Source: Gracilariopsis chorda (taxonomy: Eukaryota > Rhodophyta > Florideophyceae > Gracilariales > Gracilariaceae). Taken from it: 64,000 nt of DNA. Below, piece after piece: positions 45,235 through 57,388 of the stretch. A program made the position numbers and the translations under genes. The stretch's first letter is position 1, and each line of letters opens with the position of its first letter. The stretch spans positions 868,001 to 932,000 of the forward strand of contig NBIV01000002.1 in assembly GCA_003194525.1 (NCBI GenBank). The letters are read 5' to 3'. The notes beneath the pieces were generated by a model. It ran no database searches. It was not told the DNA's origin and was given only the letters and a program-made list of their open reading frames with translations.

Positions 45235-46041
45235 TGTGGTGCAATGCCCCAAAGGGGAAAAATACCGAAAGACGTCCGGGATCTTCCTCTCACGAGGTGA
45301 ACCCAGTTGGGTAGAGCCCTCCCAGAGGTGTCACGGCGAAGCCGGTTTGTAAGACCAGGGACACCTGTCGCGACTCGCGCAGGGAGGTGAAGGCGAAGAA
45401 TCGGTATCCGCGTGAGCGGGGTGTGATCCTCAGTAGAGGTATGTTTCCACGTAAGTGGGGGTGTGTGAGCGGATGCGCACACGAGGGCCGCGGATAGCGG
45501 GAGGTGCTACCCTAAAAAGGGGAAAGAGGAAGGACGAGTGGGTCGCGAGAGCGAAGAGTAGATACGGCAATGCCGATGGACAGGACTCCCTATACAGGGC
45601 GAAACACCAATATGATTGGAACAATTAGTACTCCCAATGATGGGTCTCCTTTAGATGTGCAAGGGGGGTGAACTTCCGTACACTACGGTGCTTCCCTCCA
45701 AGGAGGAGTTGAGAACACGCGGAGGCGGTAAAGCTCAGAGCCAATTCCCCAGGTTGGGGTCCCTTGTTGGGGAAGGTTTACTGGTGCGACGGCAGTGCGC
45801 CGTCGCACTAAGTACTAGCTTCCCAGAAATGGGTGTGAAAATAATAAATAAAATTGACTAAAATACTCCACATTCCGTGGCAACATCCACTACTGTGGCC
45901 AACCGCCAATTGACCCAAAACCGTTTCCCACGTGTCCATACCCTCCATTGTGGGGCGTAGTTCATATACACACTACACAACCGATAATATCGGGAAAGCG
46001 TTCAAGTACCCAGAATCCCTCCCTGAGGGCGTTGCACTTCA
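45235..46041 (-). repeat. 3' LTR of gypsy copy 2
   Basis: 807 bp, TGTGGTGCAATGCCCC to GTTGCACTTCA on the plus strand; partner 54560-55366. The adjoining polypurine tract is at 46042-46054. Confidence 0.95.
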
Positions 46042-46098
46042 TATCCCCCCCCTTAAGACGGGAAAACGACCGCGGGCGCGGAGGATTCCCAGACGAAA

Positions 46099-46509
46099 AT
46101 GGGTGATAAAAGCGCGTGCTTTGTCTCCGGTTCTCCGGTAAATCCCTCTGCACCAGAGTCATCAAGCACACAAACGACAACAACAGCCACCCTCCAAAAG
46201 GGACAAATGAACGACGACAACCATATCAACAGCCACAGCCAACCGCCGAGACTTCTCGGGCGGTACACCACCGGTTTCCGGTCAGTTCCTCTGCCTCAGG
46301 GCGATCGAAATCCGGTACAACCGGGGAATATGGCTGCTGCAGCCGACTATCCCTTCGAACTACCACCTTCGGTGGTGTCCTCCGGAACCACTCCGGTGTC
46401 CAACTGGCCAACTTACAACACCCTTGTGGGGCTCAACCCGATGAATCGGAATCACGCGTCGCGCCTGCGCCTTGCTGGGGGTTACGCCCCGGACGATGGG
46501 GGTGAGTGA
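46099..46509 (+). CDS. antisense ORF near the 3' LTR of gypsy copy 2, 136 residues
   Basis: An ATG-initiated frame on the strand opposite gag-pol (MGDKSACFVSGSPVNPSAPE...). It is Ser/Thr/Pro/Asn-rich without a recognised domain. Copy 1 lacks most of this segment: its sequence jumps between two GGTTCT hexamers, consistent with a roughly 400-bp deletion in copy 1. Accessory antisense ORFs are known in some LTR elements, but this could equally be noncoding. Low confidence. Confidence 0.3.
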   Translation: MGDKSACFVSGSPVNPSAPESSSTQTTTTATLQKGQMNDDNHINSHSQPPRLLGRYTTGFRSVPLPQGDRNPVQPGNMAAAADYPFELPPSVVSSGTTPVSNWPTYNTLVGLNPMNRNHASRLRLAGGYAPDDGGE

Positions 46510-46700
46510 AACCTCTGGTCCAGTTTCCTGGTTCTTCTTTCCCTGGCTATGCCAGTTAGTGTAGTGTAGTATTGTGGGGAGCTAGCTGCTTCCCTGAATA
46601 AACTTTCCCGTTTAGAACGGTGCTTCTCGGTTGAGTTCCCCGTCTTCGACGGACTTTGCCTTGTTATCCTTTCCTTTCGCTCTCCGCTCGCGCGGCAACG

Positions 46701-49700
46701 TTACCCAACTTGGGCATTAACCAGCGTGGCTGGGGCTGCGGTTCCCGTTTGACGGTGGTATCGCAGGACCTGCGACCGCGGGAGGTGTTCAATTGGCTCC
46801 CACGTATCCCCACTGGGGTCGTACCCGTACCAGCGGACGCGGTATTGTAGAATACCATCCTGGTCCCAGGTGTGTCCGACAAGTCGGTCTACTACGAACT
46901 CTCGTTCGTAGACCTGCCGGCCGTGCCAGGTGGTGGTTGTACTTCCCTGCGGGGGCTGCCCGCTGTGCGGTATAATGTCCCTTAGCAGGGTGTTCGGCGA
47001 TAACCCCGACGTTGCCGTGCGCTGTCCTAGTGGCCGCTGCTCATGCGGGAAAATATCCCTCAAGAGGGTGTGTGGTGTCACGGTTTTCCCCGGCAAGTCA
47101 TTCCCCATTGGGGTGTCGTTGTTCCCGTCTTCACGGTAGGCCGGGCGAACCGCCAGTCGGCGGGGGACTTGGGCTCCGCCTTCGCGGTTGAGCTCACGAA
47201 CCGCGAGTTTGCGGGAAGATGACCGCTCCTGCGGGATCGGCATTTCCACAATCCCCTGGGGGGTGCCGTGCGACACGGTGATTGGGTGGCAAACCGCCTC
47301 CCTGCCAGGCGCACGAGCGCTCTGCACCATACGTTCCGGCGACGCCGTGGTGTCCCCGGCTACTGACGGGTTGCCTGGGGCTAACTCCGGTACACCGGTA
47401 TTTTGGTCAAAATTCCCCTTTGGGGGGTTCTGGGCAGGTGCCGATGACACCCTTTTCAGGGGAATTGCCGCTGAGCGCAGTGCACCATCTCCGTGAGGAG
47501 GAGCAGCGTCCGGTACGACCGGTTTCGAGCGTGCGATGGCGCGCGTTATTCCCGAGTTCCTCGGTTCTTCGCCGCAGCGATGCGGGGGTTGGCGCAAATT
47601 ATTCCCCGTAGCGGGGGCTTCGATTCCGTCAACGACGGGAGGCGTTTCCGGTGCTTGCGAGCCAGGGCTTAAAGCTTCGACTGCAGCTTGGCCGCCTTTT
47701 TCCCCAAGAGGGGTGTGGGTATTCCCCTGTGAGGCCGGCGTATCTGGGCGCCCCTTCTCCGCAGGGCGCGGGTCTGATTGACCTGATTGAACCGCTTCCG
47801 CGGGGACTTCCGCCAACGGCGGCTTCGAAGCATCGGGCGATTGCCTTTCCGCTGCTGCGGTATTGGAGTGAGGCTTCTCGTTTTCCCGTGACAAACGGTG
47901 TATTTGCCGCTTTTGCGGGGCCTGCGCGTCTGGTTCCTGTTGCACAGCACTGCCCGGGAACGGGGGATTAGTTTCGCGTGACATACTCCGTGCTCCACGG
48001 TCAGTGTTCCGTATGTTACGGTGTGTTTCCCGTTGCGACGGTGATATCGTTCCTCGAAAACGAGTGTTCTCTTCCCCCTCCTTAGACGGAGCGGCGGGAT
48101 AAGGGATAACATTCCCCGCCTGGCGGGTATATATGCGCGCCAGTGGGGCGGACGTGGTAGGGGCGGGCGCTGAGGGGCCCGAATTACCCGGCTGAGCCGG
48201 TGAGTCCGAAAGAGTCGGTAGGTCTGAGAGTCCCCGGCTGGGGTGTGGTAGTACCGTAGGTCTAGTACTCCCGGACTGTTCCGGTGTAGCGGAGTCCGTA
48301 GAAACGGGGTTGCCTGGATCCAAGACTACCTCTGACGAGGGAGGAGGGGCGAGGACAACACGATCACGGGAAATCCGTTCGTGCGTGTCCCCCATCTCTA
48401 CCACGACAGTGTCGGTGTTAACAGAGATCACCTTGAAGGGTCCATCCGCCACAGGCGAGAGTTTGTGACGCTTCTCCCGTTCCGGGTTGTAGTATTCCTT
48501 CCTGATGAAGACGTAGTTATTTGCCCGAATCGGGGATGGTTTTCCTCGCACGTGAGCGTCAAAATCCCGCTTGTAAGCGGCTTGGGCCCGTGCCATAGAC
48601 CTCCGCGCAGCGGGGAACAGCTTGGAAAGCCATTGCTTCCATTGCTGCCGGTAGATACCCACAGATGGGAAATTGTCAAAGGTAGCTTGGGGTTCCAGCG
48701 CCACAGGCGGGGGTGTTCTAGATAGAACTAACTCGAATGGCGAAACTCCGGTAGTCCGGTGTACCTGCGTATTGTATGCGTAGGTTACCGCATCAGCGTA
48801 GAGATCCCAATTCGTTGGGTGGTCAGCGACGTAGGAACGTAACGCCGCGAGTAACGTCCGGTTAAACCGTTCAACTTGCCCATTACACTGGGGGTGGTAG
48901 GTAGTCGTGAACAAGTTCTTGACATCCAGGATGCGACAAACATCCTGGAAAAACTTGCTCACGAACTGCTTCCCGTTGTCAGAGAGCACCTCTACAGGGG
49001 GACCGTAGACAAAAATCCAGTGCGTCACCAGAGCCTGGGCCACCGTGAGAGCGGTTATCCTCCGAAGAGGGACAGTCCGTACCAGCTTAGAAAAGCGGTC
49101 GGTAATGACAAGTAGAAACTTGTTTCCACGTTTCGTGGTGAGTAATGGTCCGAGAATATCGATCGCAATAAACTAGAGCGGCGCCCTTGCTGGGAATAGT
49201 TTCATCTTCTTCGCATTTTTGCGGAGTTTGACGCGATTCTTCGCGCATTCGCTACAAAACCGCACAGTTGCGTAGCAATCCACCGCCATTGCGGGCCAGT
49301 AGAAATCCCTTCGCAGGGTTAGGTAGAGTTTCCTCCCACCTGGGTGACCTCCAATGGGGGCGTAGTGTGATAGATGTAACACCCGCGATTGCAGGGAATG
49401 TGGTACCACAATCTGTGGGCGGGCTTCGACCTTTCTTACGAGGTAGCCTTTGTCGTTTACCCCGAAAGGGAGATCTTCACCACCGTTGATACGGGCACGA
49501 ATTCTCGTACAGAATGGGTCGCCGAATTGTTCTCGGATCATTTCTTCCGGTGATACCGGTACAAAGTTTCCCGGTAACGGGTTCTCAGATTTACCTCGCG
49601 ATGCGAGTAGTTCGTCAAAATCAGCATCCTCGTCCCGGGTTTCTGGCCTAGCCTCGACGGCATATTCCGGATCATCCGGGTCTATAGCCATGAAGCATGG

Positions 49701-52262
49701 GACTTCATCATCCTCTGTTGGGAGTGCTTCCCCACTTGTGGGTAACCGCGATAAAGCGTCGGCCTGGGTGTTCTGCGCACCCTTTTTATAAATGACTTGA
49801 AAGTCATATTCCGCGAGGCGGAGTCTCCAGCGCATGAGGCGTCCCGACGGGTCGGAGATATTCATCAACCACCTCAATGAGGAATGATCCGTGTACACGG
49901 TGAAGTGAATTCCCATAAGTTAGGGGCGCAGAGTGGTCATCGCCCATACGACGGCGAGGCACTCTTTCTCCGATACGGAGTAGTTCCGCTCATGAACATT
50001 GAGCGAACGTGACCAATAACCAATTGGATGTCGTTCCCCCTCGGGGGTGGTTTGAAAAAGAGCACACCCGACTTGGTAGTCGCTCGAGTCCGTATCTACG
50101 GAGTATGGCAACCCAAGTTTTGGGAGATGTAGGATTGGTGCTGATGTGACAGCCTCCTTTAAGGAGTTGAAGGCTTCCGATTGCTCGGGCGTAAATATTC
50201 CCAGTTTTGGGGGGTTCCCCTTTCGCAACAACGCCTTTAGGGGCGCCGCGGTATCCGAAAAGTTCGGGATAAACCGTCGATAGACGTTGACCAGCCCCAG
50301 AAAGGAGCGCAGTTCCGTTTGAGTACGGGGTTCCTTCGCCTCAACGAGGGATTTGACTCGAGCTTTCTCGATCGCTAACCGTCCAGGACGGATAATGTGA
50401 CCCAGATACTTCACAGTATCTGTGAAAAACTCGCATTTCCTCAACTTGAGGGTAATTCCCGCATCGCGGAGTACGGTGAGCACGTCTCGGACGTGAGTGA
50501 GATGGTCGTCCAACGAGTTGGAGAAGATGATGATATCATCAAGGTAGACCAGACAACTCCGCCACTTAAAGCGGTTGAGTAGAATATCTACTGCACGCTG
50601 AAAGGTGGCGGGGGCGTTGGTTAACCCAAATGGCATCCGCTTGAAGCGGTACGTTCCTGCATGGCAGGTGAATGCGGTTTTGTCGCGATCCTCCTGTCTG
50701 ACAGGTACTTGCCAATATCCCCAATTGGCATCAAGGGCCGTGAACACGGTGGCGTCTCCAAGGGAGTCAATGCACTCGTCCATACGAGGGATGGGGTACG
50801 TGTCCCTAACAGTCACGGCATTGAGCCGGCGGTAGTCGACACAGAACCTCCAGGTTCCGTCGGCCTTTAAAGCCAGTACAACTGGGGATGCCCAGGGCGA
50901 TTGAGCGGGCTCAATCACACCTGCACGGAGCATCTTGTCCACCTGGGACTGCTCCTCTTCCCGAGCTTTTGGACCTGCCCTGTAAGGGGGTTGTGCAACC
51001 GGTCGCGCACCGGGGATTAAATCGATCCGGTGTTCCGTTGCATCAATCTCGCCAAGCGAGCCATCCCACATTGTGGGGAATTCCCGTAACATAGTACGGA
51101 GTTTGTCGCGGTGCGACTCTGGCACGTGGCTGAAGTCCAGCGCTTCAAGTGCTTTTTCTGGATCAATCCGGTCATTGCTCGATGGAGCATTGTCCTGTGG
51201 AACAGGTGTGGTTCGCAATTCCGAGTTACTCGGTATGTTCGACGCTGAAGTAGCGGTTTCCTCCCCCTCCTTAGACTTGACGTCTTCGGACGGCGGGGCG
51301 AACTCCTCAGAAGAGGTGGTAACTCCGAGTACATCGGCGGCTGTCATCTTCGTTGGCAGCATTCCCATAGGATGGGGGGTTACACTCCCAATTACTTGGT
51401 GTTTGACCAGATACTGGGGGTGTTTGCCAAGGTTGGCAACCAATATCCTGAAAGGAACATCCGGGGAAATGGAGACAATTCCATTAGCCAGCGCCAGCTG
51501 GGATTTCTCGTACAACGAGGCGAGGGGTTGTATAACCCGAAGACCGTGTTGACGGGAATTTACCTGTACCCAGACTTGGGACTCAGCTGGTATAGAAACC
51601 GAGGCAGCGACGCGGAGCTTGGTGGACTCGCGGGGCGCGGGCGGTGGTTCCAGCGCAGCAGGGAGCGGAACTTGTTTCCGAGAGGACCGCTTTAGCGGGC
51701 GGCGAACAATCGGAACCGACGATCCGTCGTCAAGTTCTACACGCCTGAGGCGGGGCCTGATTGCGTCGACAAATCTGTCGCAGTAATCACATCCCAGTAT
51801 GACTGGTGCTGCCAATGAACGGCAAACGATGAAGTCCAACTTCACCACAGAGGTACCAAGTCTCACGACGAGGTCCACTGTGCCCACCGTTTGTAACGGA
51901 TTGTTGTTCGCATCCGAAATGTCGGGGACCGCGTCAGAGCGGATACGCGACCGCACAAGCGGGGGTAACAATGATTCCACGACAAAGTTGGGGCCTGCAC
52001 CTGTATCCAGGACGGTGAGAAACCTCACCATAAACTGGGGGTCAAGGCCAAGGTCGGCATAGACCTTATAATTGCGCTTGGCCAAGACCAAGACTCTACC
52101 GGGAATCCGGCGATTTTTACTCCGTATCCACGGGCGACGCAACACACCGAGGTGCGCAGAGTCCGCGTCAGCGGTGTCTTTCCTCGAGAGGACTTTCACC
52201 GGGGAGCGAGGCGAGGACGCCTCGGGCGCCAACAGCCTCGTTCTTGAGGACGCCTCTCCCAA
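46701..52262 (-). pseudogene. gypsy copy 2 Pol: protease, RT, RNase H, integrase, chromodomain
   Basis: Same order as copy 1. Protease DTG, RT with MPFGLTNAP and YLDD intact, RNase H, HHCC zinc finger, integrase with DDE residues, long linker and chromodomain (VVDRLVGHTWDQDG). Two stops break it: TAA at 49920-49922 in RNase H (Tyr in copy 1) and TAG at 49173-49175 at the start of the integrase core (Glu in copy 1). The linker lacks about 56 codons present in copy 1 between GAAGCATCG and GGGCGATTG (about 47840), an in-frame size difference. The Pol ATG follows the gag stop by 17 bases, as in copy 1. Confidence 0.95.
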
Positions 52263-52279
52263 AGGGGAGACTCCCTCAG

Positions 52280-54454
52280 TTAGTTTTCCGCCTTCGGCGG
52301 TGGGTTGGTTTCCTCGACAACGAGTGCTTCATCCCGTTGAAGGGGGTTTCTATCCGCATAAGCGGGGGTTGCAACGGATGGTTGCGTGATCTCCCGAATC
52401 GGGGTGTATGAAGCTTGCCGCGCACGCAGGGTCTGTGGTAGGGCGTGGGAAAAGTCCGTTTTAGCACGGAGGTAGGAAGCCGTCGGGACGGAACGTTTCT
52501 CCTCTGGAGCGAGGGCCTCATAATTTGCCACCACCTTGGCCATATCTTTCAGTGAACAAATACACTGAGGAGAGGTATGGCCATGGGCATAGCACAGGTG
52601 GCAAATGAGAGCCAGCACCGCGACACGCGGATTATTATTCCGAGTATCGGAGAAGCGAACCGCAGGGCGGGTGTCAGTCCATCCAGGCCGTTGATAACGG
52701 GATTGACCGTTTGAAAACGGGAGTCGTTGGGGTTGAACCCGACTGTTACCACCGTATAGAACGGGATCTTCTGTTCCCGTATCATGGGTCATCTCCGTCG
52801 TTGACGGTAACTCACTGGTGGGTATCGACACACCATCCCCCTGCGCTAAATGCACGGTATCAAATCCCTGTCCAGGGTTCCCATCCGCGGTGAGCGGGAG
52901 AGAGGAAGCTTCGCTTTCCAGCAACAACGCCTTGGCGGATTTAGACCGATTGTTCGGAGTTCTTGCACGAAGTGCATCCCCTTCCGCTCGAGCGTGTTGG
53001 ACCAGCTCGAGGTAGGTGATCCTTCGCTTGTCCTCCCGATAACGGGTAACTAAACTCCGGATTGCCGGGTCAAGACCATCAATGAACATGGTACTGCGCT
53101 CCCCAGCGGGGTATAAGTTACCACATCTGTGGAAAGCCTTGTTAAGGCGCACCGAGTAATCGGTCTCGGTCTCTCCAGCACGCTGGCGTGTATCTCGCAA
53201 AGCGAGGATAGCCTGCTGAATAGCGGTGTTTGTGGCATAGGAGCGCAGAAGATACTGCACAGCCTCCGGCCAGCAAGTAACCCCTCCCTCGGAGGCATGA
53301 GAAGATCCTCTGACAGAGTTTTATTGGTCCTCCGCCACTCCCCGTAAGAAATACGGTAAAGCCAAATAGGCTTGTCCCTCATTCATACCGAGGATATCGG
53401 CCTCCGCTACAAAGCAGGATAGGAAATCCAGTACTAGGACTGGGTCCTCTCCAGTAAAATACTGGTTGCGGAGCGAGAGCTGCATTCGCTTAATGCATTC
53501 TCGCACCTTTCCCGTACCACGGGGCGTACGTCCAAGTGACGAATCTTCAAGCCGGTAGTACCGGTATGATAAAAGCTTCCGGTAATCTGGGTTTGTCGGT
53601 TTCAATTCCCGGAGACCGGGGTGTCTTCTCCCCTTCTGGCGGGTTCGGACCACACCTTCAGTGGCCGATGACCGCTTCGAGCGGGAAGAGTAGCCTCGCT
53701 TCTCGTCTTCCGAGTCGGAGTCCGAGGAGCTCGAGCTAACCGAATGGTTTCGGGATGAGTCCGACGATGTCGAAGAATCGGAGTCCGAATATTTTCGGTG
53801 GTGTTTCCGTCGGTGACGGCGTTTCTTCTTCCCAGCAAGCCGGTCGTTGTGCGATGCCTCGTTTACCGGTTCACCCGGGGATGGTTTGTCCATGAGGACG
53901 AACTGCTCCAGCGTCTCCAGGCGGGCACCAATCCGATCAAATCGGGCTTCAACTCCTTCGATGAAGGTGGCGGGTTGTCCCAAACTCTCCAACACGGAGT
54001 TGACGTCAGACCGTAAAATACGGAGTTCCTCGGCGACCTCCTTTACGGGGGTTGCCGAGACCACCTCTTGGAGGGATTTTAGTTCCCCTACAAGGGTGTC
54101 CTGGGCGGTCCACAGAGCGCGGACCTGGGATTCCAGGGAAGTCCCCTGGGGGGTGTTATCGCTCGTTCCACGGGGGCTTGAAGCCGCGACAGCGGGAGCA
54201 GGCCGGGGTGCCTGGGGCACTGCGGCAACAGCCGGAGTCGATGCTGCATTCCCCTGCGGGGGTGATAACGAGGGCAAAAGGAGGTTCCGGGGTTCCCGGT
54301 CGGGGGTATCATTCCGCAATAAAGCGGCGCCAGCACGGCTGGAACTTGTCCGTATAGGGATACGGGGTACGAACTGAACTTCGGAAGTGTCCACGTTGTC
54401 GCGGGAGCGACTACGCGTAACCACTGGCTCCGCGTCGGAGGGATTTCTCGACAT
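52280..54454 (-). pseudogene. gypsy copy 2 Gag
   Basis: Same architecture as copy 1, with the N-terminal TRSRSRD block, coiled coil, basic Ser/Asp tract and zinc knuckle CHLCYAHGHTSPQC. One stop (TAA at 53321-53323) replaces a Tyr codon of copy 1 after GVAEDQ. The two stops of copy 1 are absent here. Confidence 0.92.
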
Positions 54455-54534
54455 GAGAAAATACCGTTACGACGGGAAACGATCACGGAACTTCCGGTAA
54501 ATAAAAACAAACCTCGTAAGAGGGAAAACAAAAA

Positions 54535-54556
54535 CCGATTCTAGGTCGGGAGACCA
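54535..54556 (-). other. primer binding site of gypsy copy 2
   Basis: Identical in sequence and spacing to that of copy 1: TGGTCTCCCGACCTAGAATC on the minus strand, three bases inside the 5' LTR. Confidence 0.7.
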
Positions 54557-54559
54557 CTT

Positions 54560-55366
54560 TGTGGTGCAATGCCCCAAAGGGGAAAAACACCGAAAGACGT
54601 CCGGGATCTTCCTCTCACGAGGTGAACCCAGTTGGGTAGAGCCCTCCCAGAGGTGTCACGGCGAAGCCGGTTTGTAAGACCAGGGACACCTGTCGCGACT
54701 CGCGCAGGGAGGTGAAGGCGAAGAATCGGTATCCGCGTGAGCGGGGTGTGATCCTCAGTAGAGGTATGTTTCCACGTAAGTGGGGGTGTGTGAGCGGATG
54801 CGCACACGAGGGCCGCGGATAGCGGGAGGTGCTACCCTAAAAAGGGGAAAGAGGAAGGAGGAGTGGGGCGCGAGAGCGAAGAGTAGATACGGCAATGCCG
54901 GTGGACAGGACTCCCTATACAGGGCGAAACACCAATATGATTGGAACAATTAGTACTCCCAATGATGGGTCTCCTTTAGATGTGCAAGGGGGGTGAACTT
55001 CCGTTCACTACGGTGCTTCCCTCCAAGGAGGAGTTGAGAACACGCGGAGGCGGTAAAGCTCAGAGCCAATTCCCCAGGTTGGGGTCCCTTGTTGGGGAAG
55101 GTTTACTGGTGCGACGGCAGTGCGCCGTCGCACTAAGTACTAGCTTCCCAGAAATGGGTGTGAAAATAATAAATAAAATTGACTAAAATACTCCACATTC
55201 CGTGGCAACATCCACTACTGTGGCCAACCGCCAATTGACCCAAAACCGTGTCCCACGTGTCCATACCCACCATTGTGGGGCGTAGTTCATATACACACTA
55301 CACAACCGATAATATCGGGAAAGCGTTCAAGTACCCAGAATCCCTCCCTGAGGGCGTTGCACTTCA
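54560..55366 (-). repeat. 5' LTR of gypsy copy 2
   Basis: 807 bp, partner of 45235-46041, same TG...CA ends, followed by the target duplicate ATGCG (55367-55371). Confidence 0.95.
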
Positions 55367-55472
55367 ATGCGTGCATCAAGTCGCGATCGTATATACGCCA
55401 ATTATGGTAGTCTGCGTTCCCTTGTAAGCGGGGGACGCGCTTTGTATCTGTAACTCGATCCCCATCCATCAC
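55367..55472 (-). pseudogene. copia Gag, N-terminal part
   Basis: Minus-strand frame with VPRLQGNADYHNWRIYDRDL, matching the conserved start of copia Gag (LxGxNYxxWKxxMxxxL). It runs into the gypsy LTR and continues at 45234. The ATG at 55472 is the nearest Met; the true start may be further right. Confidence 0.75.
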
Positions 55473-57218
55473 TGAGAGACTGGCAGTGAGAGAGGAGAGT
55501 AGTAATTTTTTATCATCACCGGTCCCCTACCGGGCGAGGGATTCTTCTTGGTGGGGACACTGGCAGGAGATGCTATCTCCGAAGGCCCTAAAGGTCAGAC
55601 TTCTGACTCTGGGTTAGACTCTCCCGGTGAGTTGTGATTTTATGCGGCCTGACAAGTTCTGCACAAACCTGAACTTCGTGCGCGCTTTTGTACGGAACGT
55701 ACAGGAGAGGTTACTAACAGGGGATATGTTTTCGCCAGTAAACCTTCTCTGGTTCCTTGCGGATGCTTGCTCGGCAAAGGTTTCTCTGCTATCACTAACC
55801 ACGATGTAGTCCGGGCTGAACGATGAGAAACCCTGTCTCCGAGGATTCGCAGCGCACACCCCAGCAGAACCGGTTATACGGTGTGATTACTAGCCCTCAG
55901 ATTAGTTCAAGTCTCCACTCGATTCCCTGCCGGTGCTCAGCTTTCGAACTATATCCGCGGTCAGAGTGCCAATGTCCACGTAGGGTTAATGGCAACAGAG
56001 GCCCTTAATCACAGACGCAAGCTTCCCGTCTGGTGAATGCTCACTTCCACGCGGCTTCCAGTGGAGTGGCGGGACTTTCTTCTGAACCCAAGGTTTTATG
56101 TTAGGGAGGTAACGCCGAATCGCAATGCATACGCAAATGGCGGGGGCGTATAGTTGTTAGCTCAGCGCAGGGGTGCGGAGCATGTAGTAGTAGCAAAGAG
56201 TTGCAGCGTAGAGGCTTCAGGTGGTCGGTCCAGACGCCAAGCCGATGGCAAGGGTTGTTCAACGACACGGGGATGTTCAAGAAGCCTCTAGCCTACACGC
56301 GTCTACGCAGCGCGAGAACGAGGGAAAGGGAGCAGGGGTTTCTTTCCGGGTGATAACAATTTCGCGAGGTTCCGTCGGTGGTTGAGGAGCAAGAGTAGAA
56401 CCACGACGTCTAGTTTGCTGAGAAGTCGCGTCGCTCTCGGCAACGTACGCAGTATGGGTGAGCGAGACCCAAGGGGAAAGGCGATCAGATAAATTTCAAC
56501 GGGTAACTGCGACGATTAAACGTGAGCGCGAGGGAGAAACTCTTTCACATCTGCACCAGCGCGTTGAAAGTCCAGCAGCAACGGTAATGCGCAATACCCG
56601 AGGTATTGGCGAGATTCCAGACGTTTTCGCGCCGAATGTTGCAATGCGCGAGGTCGGTAGATGTTCTCAAAATAAGACGAAGTTCGTAGGTTGCAGAAAT
56701 GGTGGAATGTTTCCCCCAATTCTGCAAGTCAAAAAATAACTGCCAGTAAGGCGAGTTGTGGTCCGGTGCAGTATTGCCAAAAGGGGCTACTAGGTTACCA
56801 GATAAATGCTACTCACGGTTACTTCGGAGGCTACTTGGAGCCTGCAGAAATGGGGGAATGTTTCCCCCAATCCTGCAAGTGAGGTTGTGAATTGGAAGCC
56901 AACTCCAGAAAATAGCAAGTCCGAGAGCGCGTCGATGTGTTGAACGCAAATCGAAAGCTGACGATTGCGGGGTTTCAAGGAGAGATTGCGCACAAGTTCA
57001 GACATGATTCTGCTTTGTCACGCAAACGGGAGCGCAATAAATGAAGTAGTGCTGTCGCAAAGGGGTGCACTAATGCTGGTGTAGTTTTGAAAGACTCGCG
57101 AACGAAATTTCTCTAAGCGGGTGAACGTGGAGGCGCGTCGGGTGGGGCGCGTGCGAACTCTCCGAGGGGAGTAGAAAGGGAAAGGGGAAAGAACGCGCGG
57201 TGAGAACCCAGGGTGGGA
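55473..57218 (-). other. copia leader region
   Basis: About 1.75 kb between the 5' LTR/PBS and the visible gag start, long for a copia leader. No convincing coding sequence. It contains two related hairpins at 56691-56727 and 56842-56879. Confidence 0.5.
56691..56879. repeat. two copies of a hairpin element in the copia leader
   Basis: Copy 1 (56691-56727) starts TTGCAGAAATGGTGGAATG and ends TTCTGCAA; copy 2 (56842-56879) starts CTGCAGAAATGGGGGAATG and ends TCCTGCAAG. Each folds on itself (GGGGGAA with TTTCCCCC in copy 2). The first stem has a mismatch. Confidence 0.8.
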
Positions 57219-57240
57219 GTTTTCCACCGCGATGCTACCA
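57219..57240 (-). other. primer binding site of the copia element
   Basis: Directly adjoining the 5' LTR the minus strand reads TGGTAGCATCGCGG. The matching tRNA end, CGATGCTACCA, implies an A1:U72 acceptor pair, the hallmark of eukaryotic initiator tRNA-Met, the usual copia primer. Confidence 0.65.
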
Positions 57241-57388
57241 TGGAAAACGCGGGGTAGTGTCTGGCGGCTTGACCCACGCACGAGGTCAGCCAGAGCCGCC
57301 GGCGGTGCTTCATTGATAACTGACCATCAGGTTCAGTGAAACGTGTACGTCTACACGTGTCAATGAACGGCTGGTACAGCCATTCACA
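57241..57388 (-). repeat. 5' LTR of the copia element
   Basis: 148 bp, partner of 40915-41063, same nested hairpin. Confidence 0.8.

Larger units (their letters stand above)
45235..55366 (-). mobile_element. Ty3/gypsy chromovirus, copy 2 (complete, defective)
   Basis: A 10,132-bp copy of the same family as 5975-15887, with two 807-bp LTRs differing at only about seven positions by eye (over 99 percent identity) and the TSD ATGCG (45230-45234 and 55367-55371). It is therefore a recent insertion. It still has three stop codons in gag and pol, at sites different from those in copy 1. It splits the copia gag gene. Confidence 0.95.
40915..57388 (-). mobile_element. Ty1/copia retrotransposon, interrupted by gypsy copy 2
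   Basis: A minus-strand copia element of about 6.3 kb once the nested 10.1-kb gypsy element is subtracted. It has short LTRs (40915-41063 and 57241-57388, about 90 percent identical by eye), a PBS next to the right LTR, a purine tract next to the left LTR, gag and pol remnants, and near-matching flanks GAATA and GAAGA that look like a mutated target duplication. Catalytic motifs are lost, so it is an old, dead copy. Confidence 0.8.

Noticed and set aside
45457..55366. Short ORFs inside the gypsy LTRs (for example starting MCASAHTPPLTW)
   Set aside because: The same frame occurs in each LTR as a by-product of the repeat; one merely fuses by chance with copia Gag at the insertion site.
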